64,000 nt of DNA, from NCBI GenBank assembly GCA_964436315.1, contig CAYTCZ010000001.1, positions 13,205-77,204 on the forward strand, in the 5' to 3' direction. Of this stretch, positions 35,880 through 44,947 are shown piece after piece (positions within the stretch are counted from its first letter, which is position 1; the number at the start of each line of letters is the position of its first letter). A program made the translations under genes and the position numbers. This stretch comes from CAYTCZ01 sp964436315. GTDB lineage: Bacteria > Actinomycetota > Thermoleophilia > Gaiellales > Gaiellaceae. Under the pieces are notes generated by a model, which ran no database searches, was not told the DNA's origin, and saw nothing but the letters and a program-made list of their open reading frames with translations.

Positions 35880-37175
35880 TCAGGGCAACATGACAAGGAG
35901 ATCGCGGAGGAATGCTTGGAGGGGGCGGGGGTCGGGGGTCCCGGGACGAAGGGGGATGACGCCGACGGTTTCGGTGACGCCGAAGAGGCGGCAGGAGTGG
36001 GTGTCGAGGGGGGCGATGGCCCAGGCGCGGCGGGGGTGCTTGATGACGGGGACGCCGGCGATGTGGCGGGGCTCGGCGCGGACGAGGGTGCGGGCGTAGC
36101 GGCCTTTGGTTTCGAGGTGGTCGGGGGCGAGGGCGAGGGTGGGGTCGAGGACGATGGACTCGACGGAGTCGTGGGTGGTGACGTTGAGGACGAGGTCGGG
36201 GGTTTGCTCGGAGCGTTCGGTGGTGCGGAGTCCGCAGGGGTGGAGGTTGGGTCCGATGCGGGGTTCGATCCAGAGTTCGACTTCGGTGGAGCCGGAGCCC
36301 GATAGCTCGACGCGTCCGCCGAGGAAGACGGCCCAGACGGCCTGGCTGTCGGAGTCGGGGGTCCAGCCGAGGTCGGCGAGGGCCGCGAGGAGCTGCAGTG
36401 CGCACCAGCGCTCGTAGAGGAACGGGAGGTCGGCGATGTCGACCGGTGAGCTGAGCGTGCGGTCGAGGTGGCTCTCGAGCGACAGGGCGGGATCGAGCCA
36501 GTGGCGGACGAGGCGGCGCAGGCGCTGCCAGGTCGCGCCGCGTGGGAACGGTCGCGGGATTCGCTCGCGCGGGAAGACGGGGCCACCGGCGCGGAGCTCG
36601 ATGACGCGGCGGGCGCGGTCGAGGCGTTCGGTGGCAGCGTCGAGGCGCTGTGCGGTCTCGTCGAGGCGCGCGAGCTCGTCGTCGGACCAGGACGACTGCA
36701 GGCCCTGGCGGACGCTCCGGAGCTCGTCGAGCTGGGTGGCGAAGCGCTCGCGCAGTTCCTGGAGTTCGGAGGCGACGCGCTCGACGATGAAGACGAGCCA
36801 GCGGAGGGCGTCGGGGGAGGTGGTCTCGACGACAGCGGGGCGCAGCCAGTAGCGGGGAGTCCAGTCGCCGTCGTCGGAGCGTTCGAAGGCCCAGGGGGCG
36901 CGGGAGAGGTGTGCGCGTGCGGGGCGTTGTGTCCGCTCCATCCGTTCGGTGGAGAGGACGGACTCCATCGACTCGGCGAGGAGCTTCGGGGTGGATCGGG
37001 CGAGGACGTCGGCGGCGTGCAGGGCGCCGGCGATCGAGGTGAGGGGCGCGGGTGCGAAGTCACGGAGGGCGCGGCTGACGCCCTCTTCGCGGCCACGTTC
37101 GAGCAGGAAAGCCGCCTGTCGACGCAGGTCGAGGACCATCGCGGCGACCATCTCGTCGTAGGTGACCGCGGTCAT
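35880..37175 (-). CDS. McrC-like (DUF2357-type) partner of AAA ATPase
   Basis: 431 residues; the ATG at 37175 overlaps the upstream ATPase stop by 4 bp. Helical N-terminal half, then LYERWCALQLLAALADLGW followed by TPDLVLNV and VESIVLDPTLAL, the order seen in McrC/DUF2357 PD-(D/E)XK proteins. The expected D-x-K of the active site reads VLDPTLAL, so the catalytic lysine is not in its usual place. It may be supplied by K in LETKGRYARTL, or the nuclease may be inactive. A type IV restriction-like subunit is the best call; the gene immediately precedes pglX in transcription direction. Confidence 0.6.
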   Translation of the reverse strand: MTAVTYDEMVAAMVLDLRRQAAFLLERGREEGVSRALRDFAPAPLTSIAGALHAADVLARSTPKLLAESMESVLSTERMERTQRPARAHLSRAPWAFERSDDGDWTPRYWLRPAVVETTSPDALRWLVFIVERVASELQELRERFATQLDELRSVRQGLQSSWSDDELARLDETAQRLDAATERLDRARRVIELRAGGPVFPRERIPRPFPRGATWQRLRRLVRHWLDPALSLESHLDRTLSSPVDIADLPFLYERWCALQLLAALADLGWTPDSDSQAVWAVFLGGRVELSGSGSTEVELWIEPRIGPNLHPCGLRTTERSEQTPDLVLNVTTHDSVESIVLDPTLALAPDHLETKGRYARTLVRAEPRHIAGVPVIKHPRRAWAIAPLDTHSCRLFGVTETVGVIPLRPGTPDPRPLQAFLRDLLVMLP

Positions 37176-39004
37176 GCCTGGACCACGTCGAAGCCGGACT
37201 CGAGCATCGCGCGCCATCGTTCGAAGCGCTCGGCGCAGAGAGGAAGCCGTGCTCCCCAGTCGTCGGCCCACGTCTCGGAGAGGTCGGCGATCACCTCGTG
37301 GTCCCCGGGCTCGCCGACGAAGAGTCGGACCTTGCTGAGGACCTGGGTGACGAGGACGAGGTCGATGACGTCCCAGCGGGTCGCGCCGAGCTCTTCGAGG
37401 CCACCGAAGGCGTCCTGGATGGCGAGGGCGGTGCGCATCGAGAAGACGGCGCCGCGGGATTCGAGGCGGTAGTGGAGGTCTTTGATCGCCTGCAGCTCGT
37501 CGGGCTCGAGGTCGACGTCGAGGCGTTCGATCATCGCCTCGGGGGAGAGTTCGACCTGGATGAGGGTGACGCGGTCGAGGACGCGGGGGGAGAGGTCGCG
37601 GGTGGTGTGGTCGGAGTTGATGGTGCCGACGATGCGAAGCGCGGGCGAGAGTGTGACGGCGGCGCGTTCGTCCTCGCTGTTCCAGTGCTCGGGGGCGGTA
37701 CCGCCGAGCTCGATTCGGCGGCCGTCGAGGTCGTCGGGCGCGTACTGCGAGCGGACGAGGAGGTCGGAGAGCCAGTATTCGGGCGGGCTGAGGTTGAACT
37801 CTTCGAAGACGACGACGAAGGGGTCGCGGACGCCTTCGTTCCATGCACGTTCCGCCCGTTTGAGGAAGTCGGTGAAGGGGGTGGGGCGGAAGGTGCCGGT
37901 CATCGGGTTGGTGTAGCCGAGCAGGTCTTCGCGACCGCGCCAGGTGGAGGGGACGGCCTCGACGTGGCGGCGGTCTTCGTCGGTGACGCTGAGCGCGAGG
38001 CGCGACTTGCCGATGCCGGGGGCTCCGCGCAAGAGGATCATCGCGTTGGGGCGGCGGCCGGCGAGCCAGAGGGCTCGGACGACGTCCTCGCCGTACTGCG
38101 CGCCGATGCGGCCGATCTGGCCGAGCTCGAAGAGGGGTGGGAAGGCGGGCGCGGGTTCCTCGGGGACGGCGACGGGCTCCGCCACTGGCGCGTCGGCGGG
38201 GGTCTCGGGCTCGGCGGCGACCTCGGGCTGGGGCGGCTCGGCGGGTTCGTCGGACTTCGGCGGCGCCTCGCTGGCCGGCGCGGCACGCTTCACCGGCTTG
38301 AAGTTCTGGAGCTGGCTGAATGGGGAGTCGAACCCGGCGCTCTCCTCGACCCACCTTCGCCCCTTCCGATTGCGGCGCTTGTCGTTGAGGGTGGCAGCGT
38401 TCTCGAGCGGTCCTTGGAGTCGCTTCAGGCTCTTGCGTCGTGGATCGTTGCCGATTCCGTTGCGGACGAACGCCTCGTCGAGGTGGTCGAGCATCCGGGC
38501 GACGGCGGTCGAATCGAAGTGTCGCATGTAGGGGCGTCCGACGCTGTCGTAACGCTGCGGCTCGACGCGCAGGTCGGACAGATGGATCGACCAGTCCTTT
38601 CGCGGATGGACCTTGTAGATGCTCTTGTGCCCGATCGAGATCTCTTCGACCTGTTTGACGACGTAGAGTCCGGCGAGGGTGTGACGCCCGTTTCCGACGG
38701 ATCCGGCGGGCTCTTTGAACTGGTGGGTGAAGAGGAAGAGCACCTGGTCGTCGAGCGCGCGGGCATCCTCGTCGAGGAGCCACTTGGCCCCCTTTTCGTC
38801 GATGATGAACCACGGCTTTTGCGCATCGAAGAGGTAGACCTGATAACAGCGGTCGTCGCCGCGGTCACAGTAATCGGCCCGGAACTGCCTCTTGGCGCCG
38901 CAGTCCCAGTTGCACGGGTCGTTGCAGACGGTCCCGTTCCATCCCGCGCGGTGCGCGTTGACCTGGCAACCCCAGGCTCCTCCAGTTTCTGGCCAGAACG
39001 ACAT
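37172..39004 (-). CDS. McrB/MoxR-like AAA+ ATPase with Cys-rich N-terminus
   Basis: 610 residues, with a strong RBS (GGAGAGGGG) before the ATG. Residues 1-60 carry six Cys (13, 27, 31, 35, 46, 53), probably a metal site. Residues ~60-160 include GLYVVKQVEEI and could be a PUA/EVE-like modified-base reader. A Pro/Glu/Ala-rich linker (~240-290) leads to an AAA+ domain with Walker A GAPGIGKS (327-334), VVVFEEFNL and GTINSD, close to McrB/MoxR. With the overlapping DUF2357-like gene it forms an McrBC-like pair. The presumed target is modified DNA, by analogy. Confidence 0.7.
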   Translation of the reverse strand: MSFWPETGGAWGCQVNAHRAGWNGTVCNDPCNWDCGAKRQFRADYCDRGDDRCYQVYLFDAQKPWFIIDEKGAKWLLDEDARALDDQVLFLFTHQFKEPAGSVGNGRHTLAGLYVVKQVEEISIGHKSIYKVHPRKDWSIHLSDLRVEPQRYDSVGRPYMRHFDSTAVARMLDHLDEAFVRNGIGNDPRRKSLKRLQGPLENAATLNDKRRNRKGRRWVEESAGFDSPFSQLQNFKPVKRAAPASEAPPKSDEPAEPPQPEVAAEPETPADAPVAEPVAVPEEPAPAFPPLFELGQIGRIGAQYGEDVVRALWLAGRRPNAMILLRGAPGIGKSRLALSVTDEDRRHVEAVPSTWRGREDLLGYTNPMTGTFRPTPFTDFLKRAERAWNEGVRDPFVVVFEEFNLSPPEYWLSDLLVRSQYAPDDLDGRRIELGGTAPEHWNSEDERAAVTLSPALRIVGTINSDHTTRDLSPRVLDRVTLIQVELSPEAMIERLDVDLEPDELQAIKDLHYRLESRGAVFSMRTALAIQDAFGGLEELGATRWDVIDLVLVTQVLSKVRLFVGEPGDHEVIADLSETWADDWGARLPLCAERFERWRAMLESGFDVVQA

Positions 39005-39558
39005 GTTCCCCTCTCCTCGTGAGAATGTATCGACGACAGAATGCGGGGGTGGGGTCGTCGAGGCAAGAGGCGGAGTGGGCAGAGTTCGACGAGATGGACC
39101 GCCGGGCTCCTTCCCGGCGCGGTCGGACGGGCGCCGCCGCCGGCTCTCGCGGCGAGCGGACGGAGCCCCGGCCGAAGGCGGCTCTCAGCGCCGATTCGCG
39201 CGTCGCGCGAATCGAACTTCGAGAGCCTTCGGCCGGGGCTCCATCCGCTCGCTCGCCGAGCCGGACGCTCGCTGGCCCTGGCTCCTTCGTCGCCAGGACC
39301 GCTCGCTCGGAGCCTTCCAATGGTCGAAAATTGGGTCGCAGGCAGGGCGTGTGAGACCGGTGCTGACCGCATACGCAGACGCCAGGTCGGACGGGTACTG
39401 CTCGCTCTACGTCACGACGTTGTACGTGTGCCAGCGGCGAGAGTCGACGGGGGGTGAACCCCGGTGGGTCCCGTGCACGGGGGTCCGGGAGCGCCCTGCT
39501 TGTGGGTCGTGGGGTCGCAACGTAGCATGGACCGCAAACCTATCTACGAGGGGAGACG
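39005..39558. other. Divergent intergenic region with long inverted repeat
   Basis: 554 bp between divergent genes. The main feature is the inverted repeat listed separately. GGGGAG just before 39559 is the RBS of the nuclease gene. Otherwise no gene or clear promoter is seen. Confidence 0.5.
39152..39252. repeat. Long imperfect palindrome
   Basis: 27-bp arms at 39152-39178 and 39226-39252 differ at one position (core GGAGCCCCGGCCGAAGG). The 47-bp loop holds a second palindrome ATTCGCGCGTCGCGCGAAT (39194-39212) and a GGCTCTC/GAGAGCC pair. It can form a nested hairpin or cruciform. Looks like a mobile palindromic (REP-like) unit. Confidence 0.85.
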
Positions 39559-40509
39559 ATGAACGAGTACGAGATTTGGACGGTGCGGGAACGTGACATC
39601 GACTTGATGTTGATGCGCGCGCTGGCAGAGAATCGCGATTTCAGGAGCTGGTTTTTCGATCGGACCGGGATGCCCTCCGACGCGGTGGACGGAAAGGTGA
39701 GTGTCCGGCATTCGGTCACTCACGGAAACGGGGAGATTGACGTGGTCGTGGAAGTCGAACGAACCGAGAGCGAGGATAAGACGAAGCAGGTCATCCTGAT
39801 CGAGGACAAAATCAACGCGCCGCTTCAACCCGACCAAGACAATCGCTACCGGGAGCATGCAGAGGGATTGCGCAACGAAAACACGTCATGCCGAACCGTG
39901 CTCTTCGCCCCGGACGACTACCAGCAACCCTGCGACTTCGACTTTCGTGTGTCGTACCAGGACACGAAGCGATGGTTCGACGAGCATCGCCCAGGGAGAT
40001 ACGAGAGCGTGGTCTTGGGCTGTGCGATCGACCCGAACCGCAGATACATCGCGAAGATCGACGACCAGAACACGGTCTTCTGGCGCGAGTACTATGAGGC
40101 AACGCTTTCCTTTCGCGACCGTCGGGGCATCGACCTCGCCATGCCGGAGCCAGGTGAAAAGCCAGCGGGCTCGACCTCCATTCAGTTTGGTCCTCCGCTG
40201 CCAGCGGGCGTGTCGCTTTGGCACAAGTTCACCAACGGAATCGTCGATCTGGAGGTGCGAGGTGCAGGGGCACGACGGGCCGAACTGGAACGTCGGCTCG
40301 AGCCGTACCGACCCGCGGGATGGGAGGTGGTCGAGGCGGGAAAGTCTGCCGCAGTCCGCCGAAACGTGGAGCGGTTGAATCCGACGGAGATTGCCAGCAA
40401 GCAGAGCGAGCAGATTCTGCGCGCTCATGAAGCCGTTGCGGATTTCATCTGGTGGCTCCAGATGCCTGGTGTCCGGGCCGTCTTGGCCGACTTTGGCCAG
40501 ACGCGTTAG
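39559..40509 (+). CDS. Solo PD-(D/E)XK nuclease-family protein
   Basis: 316 residues. The active-site pattern GEIDVVVEVER then VILIEDKINAP gives Asp61 and Glu82-Asp-Lys84, the PD-(D/E)XK nuclease fold core, followed by QPDQDNRYREHAEGL as in PDDEXK_4-type proteins. The second half (~190-316) is a separate helical domain. GGGGAG lies four bases before the ATG. It stands about 120 bp upstream of the mcrBC pair on the same strand and may be co-transcribed with it. Function unknown; a standalone restriction or repair-type nuclease is likely. Confidence 0.7.
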   Translation: MNEYEIWTVRERDIDLMLMRALAENRDFRSWFFDRTGMPSDAVDGKVSVRHSVTHGNGEIDVVVEVERTESEDKTKQVILIEDKINAPLQPDQDNRYREHAEGLRNENTSCRTVLFAPDDYQQPCDFDFRVSYQDTKRWFDEHRPGRYESVVLGCAIDPNRRYIAKIDDQNTVFWREYYEATLSFRDRRGIDLAMPEPGEKPAGSTSIQFGPPLPAGVSLWHKFTNGIVDLEVRGAGARRAELERRLEPYRPAGWEVVEAGKSAAVRRNVERLNPTEIASKQSEQILRAHEAVADFIWWLQMPGVRAVLADFGQTR

Positions 40510-40628
40510 TCCACGCCTGCGACGAAGGCCCCAAGGGATGACGTCGCTGGCATCGGGCATCCATCGCGCACTCTCAGCTTTCCCGCTGCCCCTTCGAGGA
40601 AGGGAGCGTTACGCTACCGCCTCTCACG

Positions 40629-43463
40629 ATGGAGTTCATGATGGTTGAGAAGGAAGGTCTGACGATTCCCGAGAAGCGCGTGGGGGAGCTTCGCGAATGC
40701 GTCGCGGAGTTCCTCGAGGCGTATGATGTCCGAAAGCACGTGGAAGAGACCCGCGCCAGTCAAGAACAAGGGCGGGCGAACTTCGACAAAGTGCTGCAAC
40801 ACGGAAAGATGGACGAGGAGGGGCAACGGCTGGTGTTCAGTGGGCTGATGCCGCACGGCAATACTCCGTTTGTTCGGGAGGAGGGACGCTGGATATCGAT
40901 CGCGCCCTCGGTGACGCGTGAGATTCGGGTCTGGTTCGAAGGCGCGAAATGGGTGCAGCCCCATCAGTGGCCAGACGTCGGCATTGCGATCGTGGACTTT
41001 CTGCAGACCGCGCTCGACGGCGACTTGGAGGCAGCATGCCAGAGATTCTCGGAGATCCCCGTCTGGGGGTTCCAGGGCGGCATCGTGTCGCCGATTCTCA
41101 ACGCGCTCGATCCTGGGCGATTCTCGATCGTGAACAAGAAGCCGGTCGACGCGCTCAATCACTTCGCGGGCGCGGGAGCGCATACGGGGATTCACGAGTA
41201 CCCGCGCGTGAATCGGCAGGTCTTCGCATTCTGCGGCATCGTCGCCGAAATGGCGGCGGGGCACTCTGCTGTCGAGGGACTCACCCCGTGGGAGATCGGG
41301 GACACGTTTTGCCACTGGGTCGTGTCGGTGAAGAAGCAGACGCAGACGAAGAAGAAGCTGCGGTTCTTCAAGATCGCCCCGGGGCGCGAGGCCAATCTGT
41401 GGGAGGAGTGCCGTACCGGCGGTTGCATTGCCGTCGCATGGGACGATCTCGGGGATGTCGGCGGGCTCTCGAGAGACGAATTCAACGCTCGAATGGACCT
41501 CGTTCGGCAGTCCGATCCCTCGATCACCAAGCAGGCGATGTGGCAGGTTTGGACGATGTCGCGGCTGAAGAAGGGCGAGCACGTACTCGCGAACCGCGGC
41601 ACCACAGCTGTGCTAGGATTTGGAGAAGTGGTCGGCGACTACTACTACGATGACGATGCCGAGACCCATAAGCACCGTGTTCCGATTCGTTGGTTCGACA
41701 CGCAGCCTCGAAGGGTCAACCAGGGAGGCTGGCGAAAGACTGTCATCCGTCTGAGCGAGGAGGATTGGGAACAGCTCCTCGCCGCTCCGAAACTGCCTCC
41801 GAAGCCAGATCCGAAACCCTCACCTCCAGATCCTGAGAGAGTGACGGACGCGGCGCCATCTATCGCGACGAACCTCATTCTCTACGGTCCTCCGGGGACC
41901 GGAAAGACCTACGCGACTGCTCGACGTGCGGTGGAACTGTGCCTCGATCCGGAAACGACCCTCGAACGGGCGGTGGTGGTCGAAGAGCTACGCCAACTGA
42001 GTGCCGACGGGTTCGTCGAGTTCGTCACCTTTCATCAGTCGTATGGCTACGAGGAGTTCGTGGAAGGTATCCGGCCGGTGATGGACGGGCAGAGCGGCGA
42101 ACTCACCTACAAAGTCGAAGATGGACTTTTCAAGCGAGTCGCGCTGCGGGCTGCGGCGGAAGGTGTGGTCGACGAGACATCGGAGCTACCGTTCGACTCG
42201 CTCTGGTCGCAGCTACTCGACGAGATCGAGGCCGCCGCCAGTGGGTCCGAAGAGGCTCACGCTACGGCGGCGAACGGAAACACGTACGCGCTCTCGCTCA
42301 CCTCGCAGGGAAACATTCGAGGTCATCGGGTAGATACTGAAGATGACGGCAAGCCTGTGGTCACCGAGGCGTATATGACGGCGCTGAAAGTGTATGCGGA
42401 GGCTCTATGGCGACGTCGGGACGACCTCGGGACGGAGCCGGGCGATTATTCGTACGGATTGATGACGCGCATCATCGCAGAGGAGATGGGTACGCAAGGT
42501 GGTCACCACGGCGCCCTACACTGGCTTGTGCATCTGCGTCTGCGTGATCTCGCCGCTCTCCACCAGAATCTTCCCCGCGAGTTTGGCCCCTCCGAACGTC
42601 GGAAGGTGTTGAACGAGATTCTACGGACCGGAAAGACGTCCTCCCTCAGCTATGATGGAGCCAAGCAGTACGTGCTGGTGATCGACGAGATCAATCGCGG
42701 GAACATGAGCAAGATTCTGGGTGAGCTGATCACCCTGCTGGAGCCATCGAAACGACTGACGCAATGCGACCAGTTGGTCGTCCAGCTTCCGTACTCCAAG
42801 TCGAAATTCGCAGTACCGCCGAATCTGCATGTGGTCGGCACGATGAACACCGCGGATCGGTCCATTGCGCTCATGGACGTGGCGTTGAGGCGCAGGTTCG
42901 AGTTCGAGGAGATGATGCCCGACGTGGCCGTGCTGGTGGACGCGCTGCAACGCGACGTCGCGGAGAGTGTGCATGGCGGAAAGGAGGACTACGTCAACCT
43001 GGTTGCGGCACTTTTTGAGTGCATCAACGCCCGCATTCGCTTTCTGTACGACGAGGACCATCAACTCGGGCACTCGATGTTAATGACAGCCACATCGTAC
43101 CTGGAACTTCGAAAGGCAGTGGTGACCACGGTCATTCCCATGCTGCAGGAGTATTTCTATGGCTCGTGGGATCGGGTTTGTTCGGCCCTCGGATGTCCAT
43201 ACGTCGACGGCGCGCCTGCGAGGAAGGAGTTAGTTCACGAGGGTGCGTATCGTGCCCCGTTCATCGAAGCGGTCCCCGTATCTGAACGCGACCTTCTAGG
43301 TTTCGACCACGTTTCGTATGAGGACCAGATGGAGTATCGACTCAGCTCTGGTCTTGGCGGGGCACAAAGCGCCGAAACCCCGCGACGGGTTCGTCAGATG
43401 TGCATCGATGCCCTCTCCGGAGAGCACGCGAAACGGTTCGAAGCCCGGGCGTACACGCGGTGA
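40629..43463 (+). CDS. mcrB: McrB-type GTPase/AAA+ with EVE domain
   Basis: 944 residues. An N-terminal helical region (1-235) is followed by an EVE/PUA-like modified-base-binding domain (~243-385: LRFFKIAPGREANLWEE, IAVAWDDLGDV, HVLANRGTTAVLGFGEV), a proline linker (390-400) and an McrB AAA+ motor with Walker A GPPGTGKT (420-427), VIDEINRGNMSKILGEL and the McrB signature GTMNTADRSIALMD. It powers translocation for cleavage of modified DNA by McrC. ATGs at 40629, 40638 and 40641 are all possible; GGAG inside the first favours 40641. The stop overlaps the mcrC GTG by 4 bp. Confidence 0.9.
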   Translation: MEFMMVEKEGLTIPEKRVGELRECVAEFLEAYDVRKHVEETRASQEQGRANFDKVLQHGKMDEEGQRLVFSGLMPHGNTPFVREEGRWISIAPSVTREIRVWFEGAKWVQPHQWPDVGIAIVDFLQTALDGDLEAACQRFSEIPVWGFQGGIVSPILNALDPGRFSIVNKKPVDALNHFAGAGAHTGIHEYPRVNRQVFAFCGIVAEMAAGHSAVEGLTPWEIGDTFCHWVVSVKKQTQTKKKLRFFKIAPGREANLWEECRTGGCIAVAWDDLGDVGGLSRDEFNARMDLVRQSDPSITKQAMWQVWTMSRLKKGEHVLANRGTTAVLGFGEVVGDYYYDDDAETHKHRVPIRWFDTQPRRVNQGGWRKTVIRLSEEDWEQLLAAPKLPPKPDPKPSPPDPERVTDAAPSIATNLILYGPPGTGKTYATARRAVELCLDPETTLERAVVVEELRQLSADGFVEFVTFHQSYGYEEFVEGIRPVMDGQSGELTYKVEDGLFKRVALRAAAEGVVDETSELPFDSLWSQLLDEIEAAASGSEEAHATAANGNTYALSLTSQGNIRGHRVDTEDDGKPVVTEAYMTALKVYAEALWRRRDDLGTEPGDYSYGLMTRIIAEEMGTQGGHHGALHWLVHLRLRDLAALHQNLPREFGPSERRKVLNEILRTGKTSSLSYDGAKQYVLVIDEINRGNMSKILGELITLLEPSKRLTQCDQLVVQLPYSKSKFAVPPNLHVVGTMNTADRSIALMDVALRRRFEFEEMMPDVAVLVDALQRDVAESVHGGKEDYVNLVAALFECINARIRFLYDEDHQLGHSMLMTATSYLELRKAVVTTVIPMLQEYFYGSWDRVCSALGCPYVDGAPARKELVHEGAYRAPFIEAVPVSERDLLGFDHVSYEDQMEYRLSSGLGGAQSAETPRRVRQMCIDALSGEHAKRFEARAYTR

Positions 43464-44854
43464 AGCGGATCTGGGTCACCGAGCACGAACGTGTGTACAA
43501 AGGCGCACAGGGTACAAAATCGGAGAGGATCGGTGGGCGAGTTGTCTTGTCGCGCCGACACTTCGAGCGCCTGCAGCGATTCGACGAGCGGGCTGCGGAT
43601 ACCGAAGGACGTCAAATTTTCGAATGGCGCTCGCGCTACGCAAGGGCAACCCAATGGGTCGGCGTGCTGCAGGTCGGAGAGTTGTCCATCGAGGTTCTGC
43701 CGAAGATCGAACGTGGCATTTCCGACGGGGCGTACGGTCGCGAGGCATTTGCGCGGAAGAATCTCCTCTACATGCTCTCGCTCACGGGAGAACTTCCGCT
43801 CCGAGACCGCGACATCGCCAGCCAGGCGGCCTACGAGGCGCCAATTCTCGAGACTTTGATCCGCATTTTCGCGGAGCGACTACTGAAAGAGCTGCTCCGT
43901 GGGTTGGACAGCGAGTACGTCGACCGAGAGCGCAACATCGGAACGGTTCGGGGGAAGCTGCTCTTCTCCGAGGACATTCGTCACAACGTAGGGCGTCGCG
44001 ACCGGCTGTTCTGTAAGTTCGACGAGTTTCTCGCCGACACCGTCATGAACCGCGCCTTTCGAGCATGCTGCCGGCGGCTCCTGTTGACTTCGAGCGGGAC
44101 GAGCACCCGCGAGAAGCTCTCCCGTTGCATTGCTGTTCTCGACGACGTGGCCGACGTGGAGATTTCACCCGAAGCGCTAGAGCGTGTCGTCCTTCATCGC
44201 CAGAACGAGCGATTCCAAGAGCTGTTCAACTTCTGCAAGCTCATCCTCTCGAACCAATCTCCTGCTGGAACCAGCGGTTCCACGTCCGCGTTCTCGCTAT
44301 TTTTCGACATGAACGTGCTCTTCGAATCCTACGTGGCCGCGATGCTGTCACGGTACGTCGCGCCGATTCGTTCGAGCCCTACGCGGGTGTATCCCCAAAG
44401 CCGAGGCAACCTGCGGCACCTCGTCTTCTCTCCGAGAGGCGAGGTCACGGACGGCTACGACCCCGAACGCGACGGCCACAAGAGCTATCCGCTGAAAGCG
44501 GACATTCTCGTTCACGATGAAACGGGATGGACGGTGCTCGACACGAAGTGGAAGAGGCTGTCCACGAAGAAGGCGCGTCAGGGCGTCGGACCGGCCGACC
44601 TCCTGCAACTGTATGCGTATGCAACTCGCTACGAAGCCTCCTCGAACATCCTTCTGTATCCCGCGGTCCCCGATGCGACACCACAGGACTTCCATCTCCC
44701 GCTTGGGCCGAATGGCTTGCAGAGCATCCAGGTTCGATTCATCGACATGAACCGGGATCTCCTGGTCGAACGGAAGCTGATCGCGAAGGAACTCGCGGCG
44801 TTGTTGGCGTCTGGGTCGGGCGATGAGCACTCGTCGCTCCCCATGTCTCCATGA
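43460..44854 (+). CDS. mcrC: McrC nuclease subunit
   Basis: 464 residues from GTG 43460, in a GTGA overlap with mcrB. The N-terminal domain (WVTEHERVYKG...GVLQVGELSIEVLPKI) is typical of McrC. The C-terminal PD-(D/E)XK core is intact: Asp348 in LKADILVHD and Asp361-Thr-Lys363 in VLDTKWKRL, followed by DLLQLYAYA. It should cut modified DNA when driven by the McrB-like partner. The gene ends 93 bp before the convergent SNF2 gene. Confidence 0.9.
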   Translation: MKRIWVTEHERVYKGAQGTKSERIGGRVVLSRRHFERLQRFDERAADTEGRQIFEWRSRYARATQWVGVLQVGELSIEVLPKIERGISDGAYGREAFARKNLLYMLSLTGELPLRDRDIASQAAYEAPILETLIRIFAERLLKELLRGLDSEYVDRERNIGTVRGKLLFSEDIRHNVGRRDRLFCKFDEFLADTVMNRAFRACCRRLLLTSSGTSTREKLSRCIAVLDDVADVEISPEALERVVLHRQNERFQELFNFCKLILSNQSPAGTSGSTSAFSLFFDMNVLFESYVAAMLSRYVAPIRSSPTRVYPQSRGNLRHLVFSPRGEVTDGYDPERDGHKSYPLKADILVHDETGWTVLDTKWKRLSTKKARQGVGPADLLQLYAYATRYEASSNILLYPAVPDATPQDFHLPLGPNGLQSIQVRFIDMNRDLLVERKLIAKELAALLASGSGDEHSSLPMSP

Positions 44855-44947
44855 AGGTCGTGATGCCGCGGTGACGAGAACGACCATCGCCGTCAGACGT
44901 CGCGCTGCTCGCAAGTTGGGACGACGTGTCGTGCCTGCCAAAAATCG

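Noticed and set aside
35564..37096. Upstream extension of the pglX frame giving a 1736-residue protein
   Set aside because: The extension runs through the 86-bp repeats and a different gene, is Ser/Pro/Thr-rich nonsense, and a good RBS precedes the ATG at 35563.
37176..38813. Upstream extension of the McrC-like frame
   Set aside because: It is Arg/Pro-rich shadow sequence of the AAA gene on the same strand in another frame; the coupled ATG at 37175 fits.
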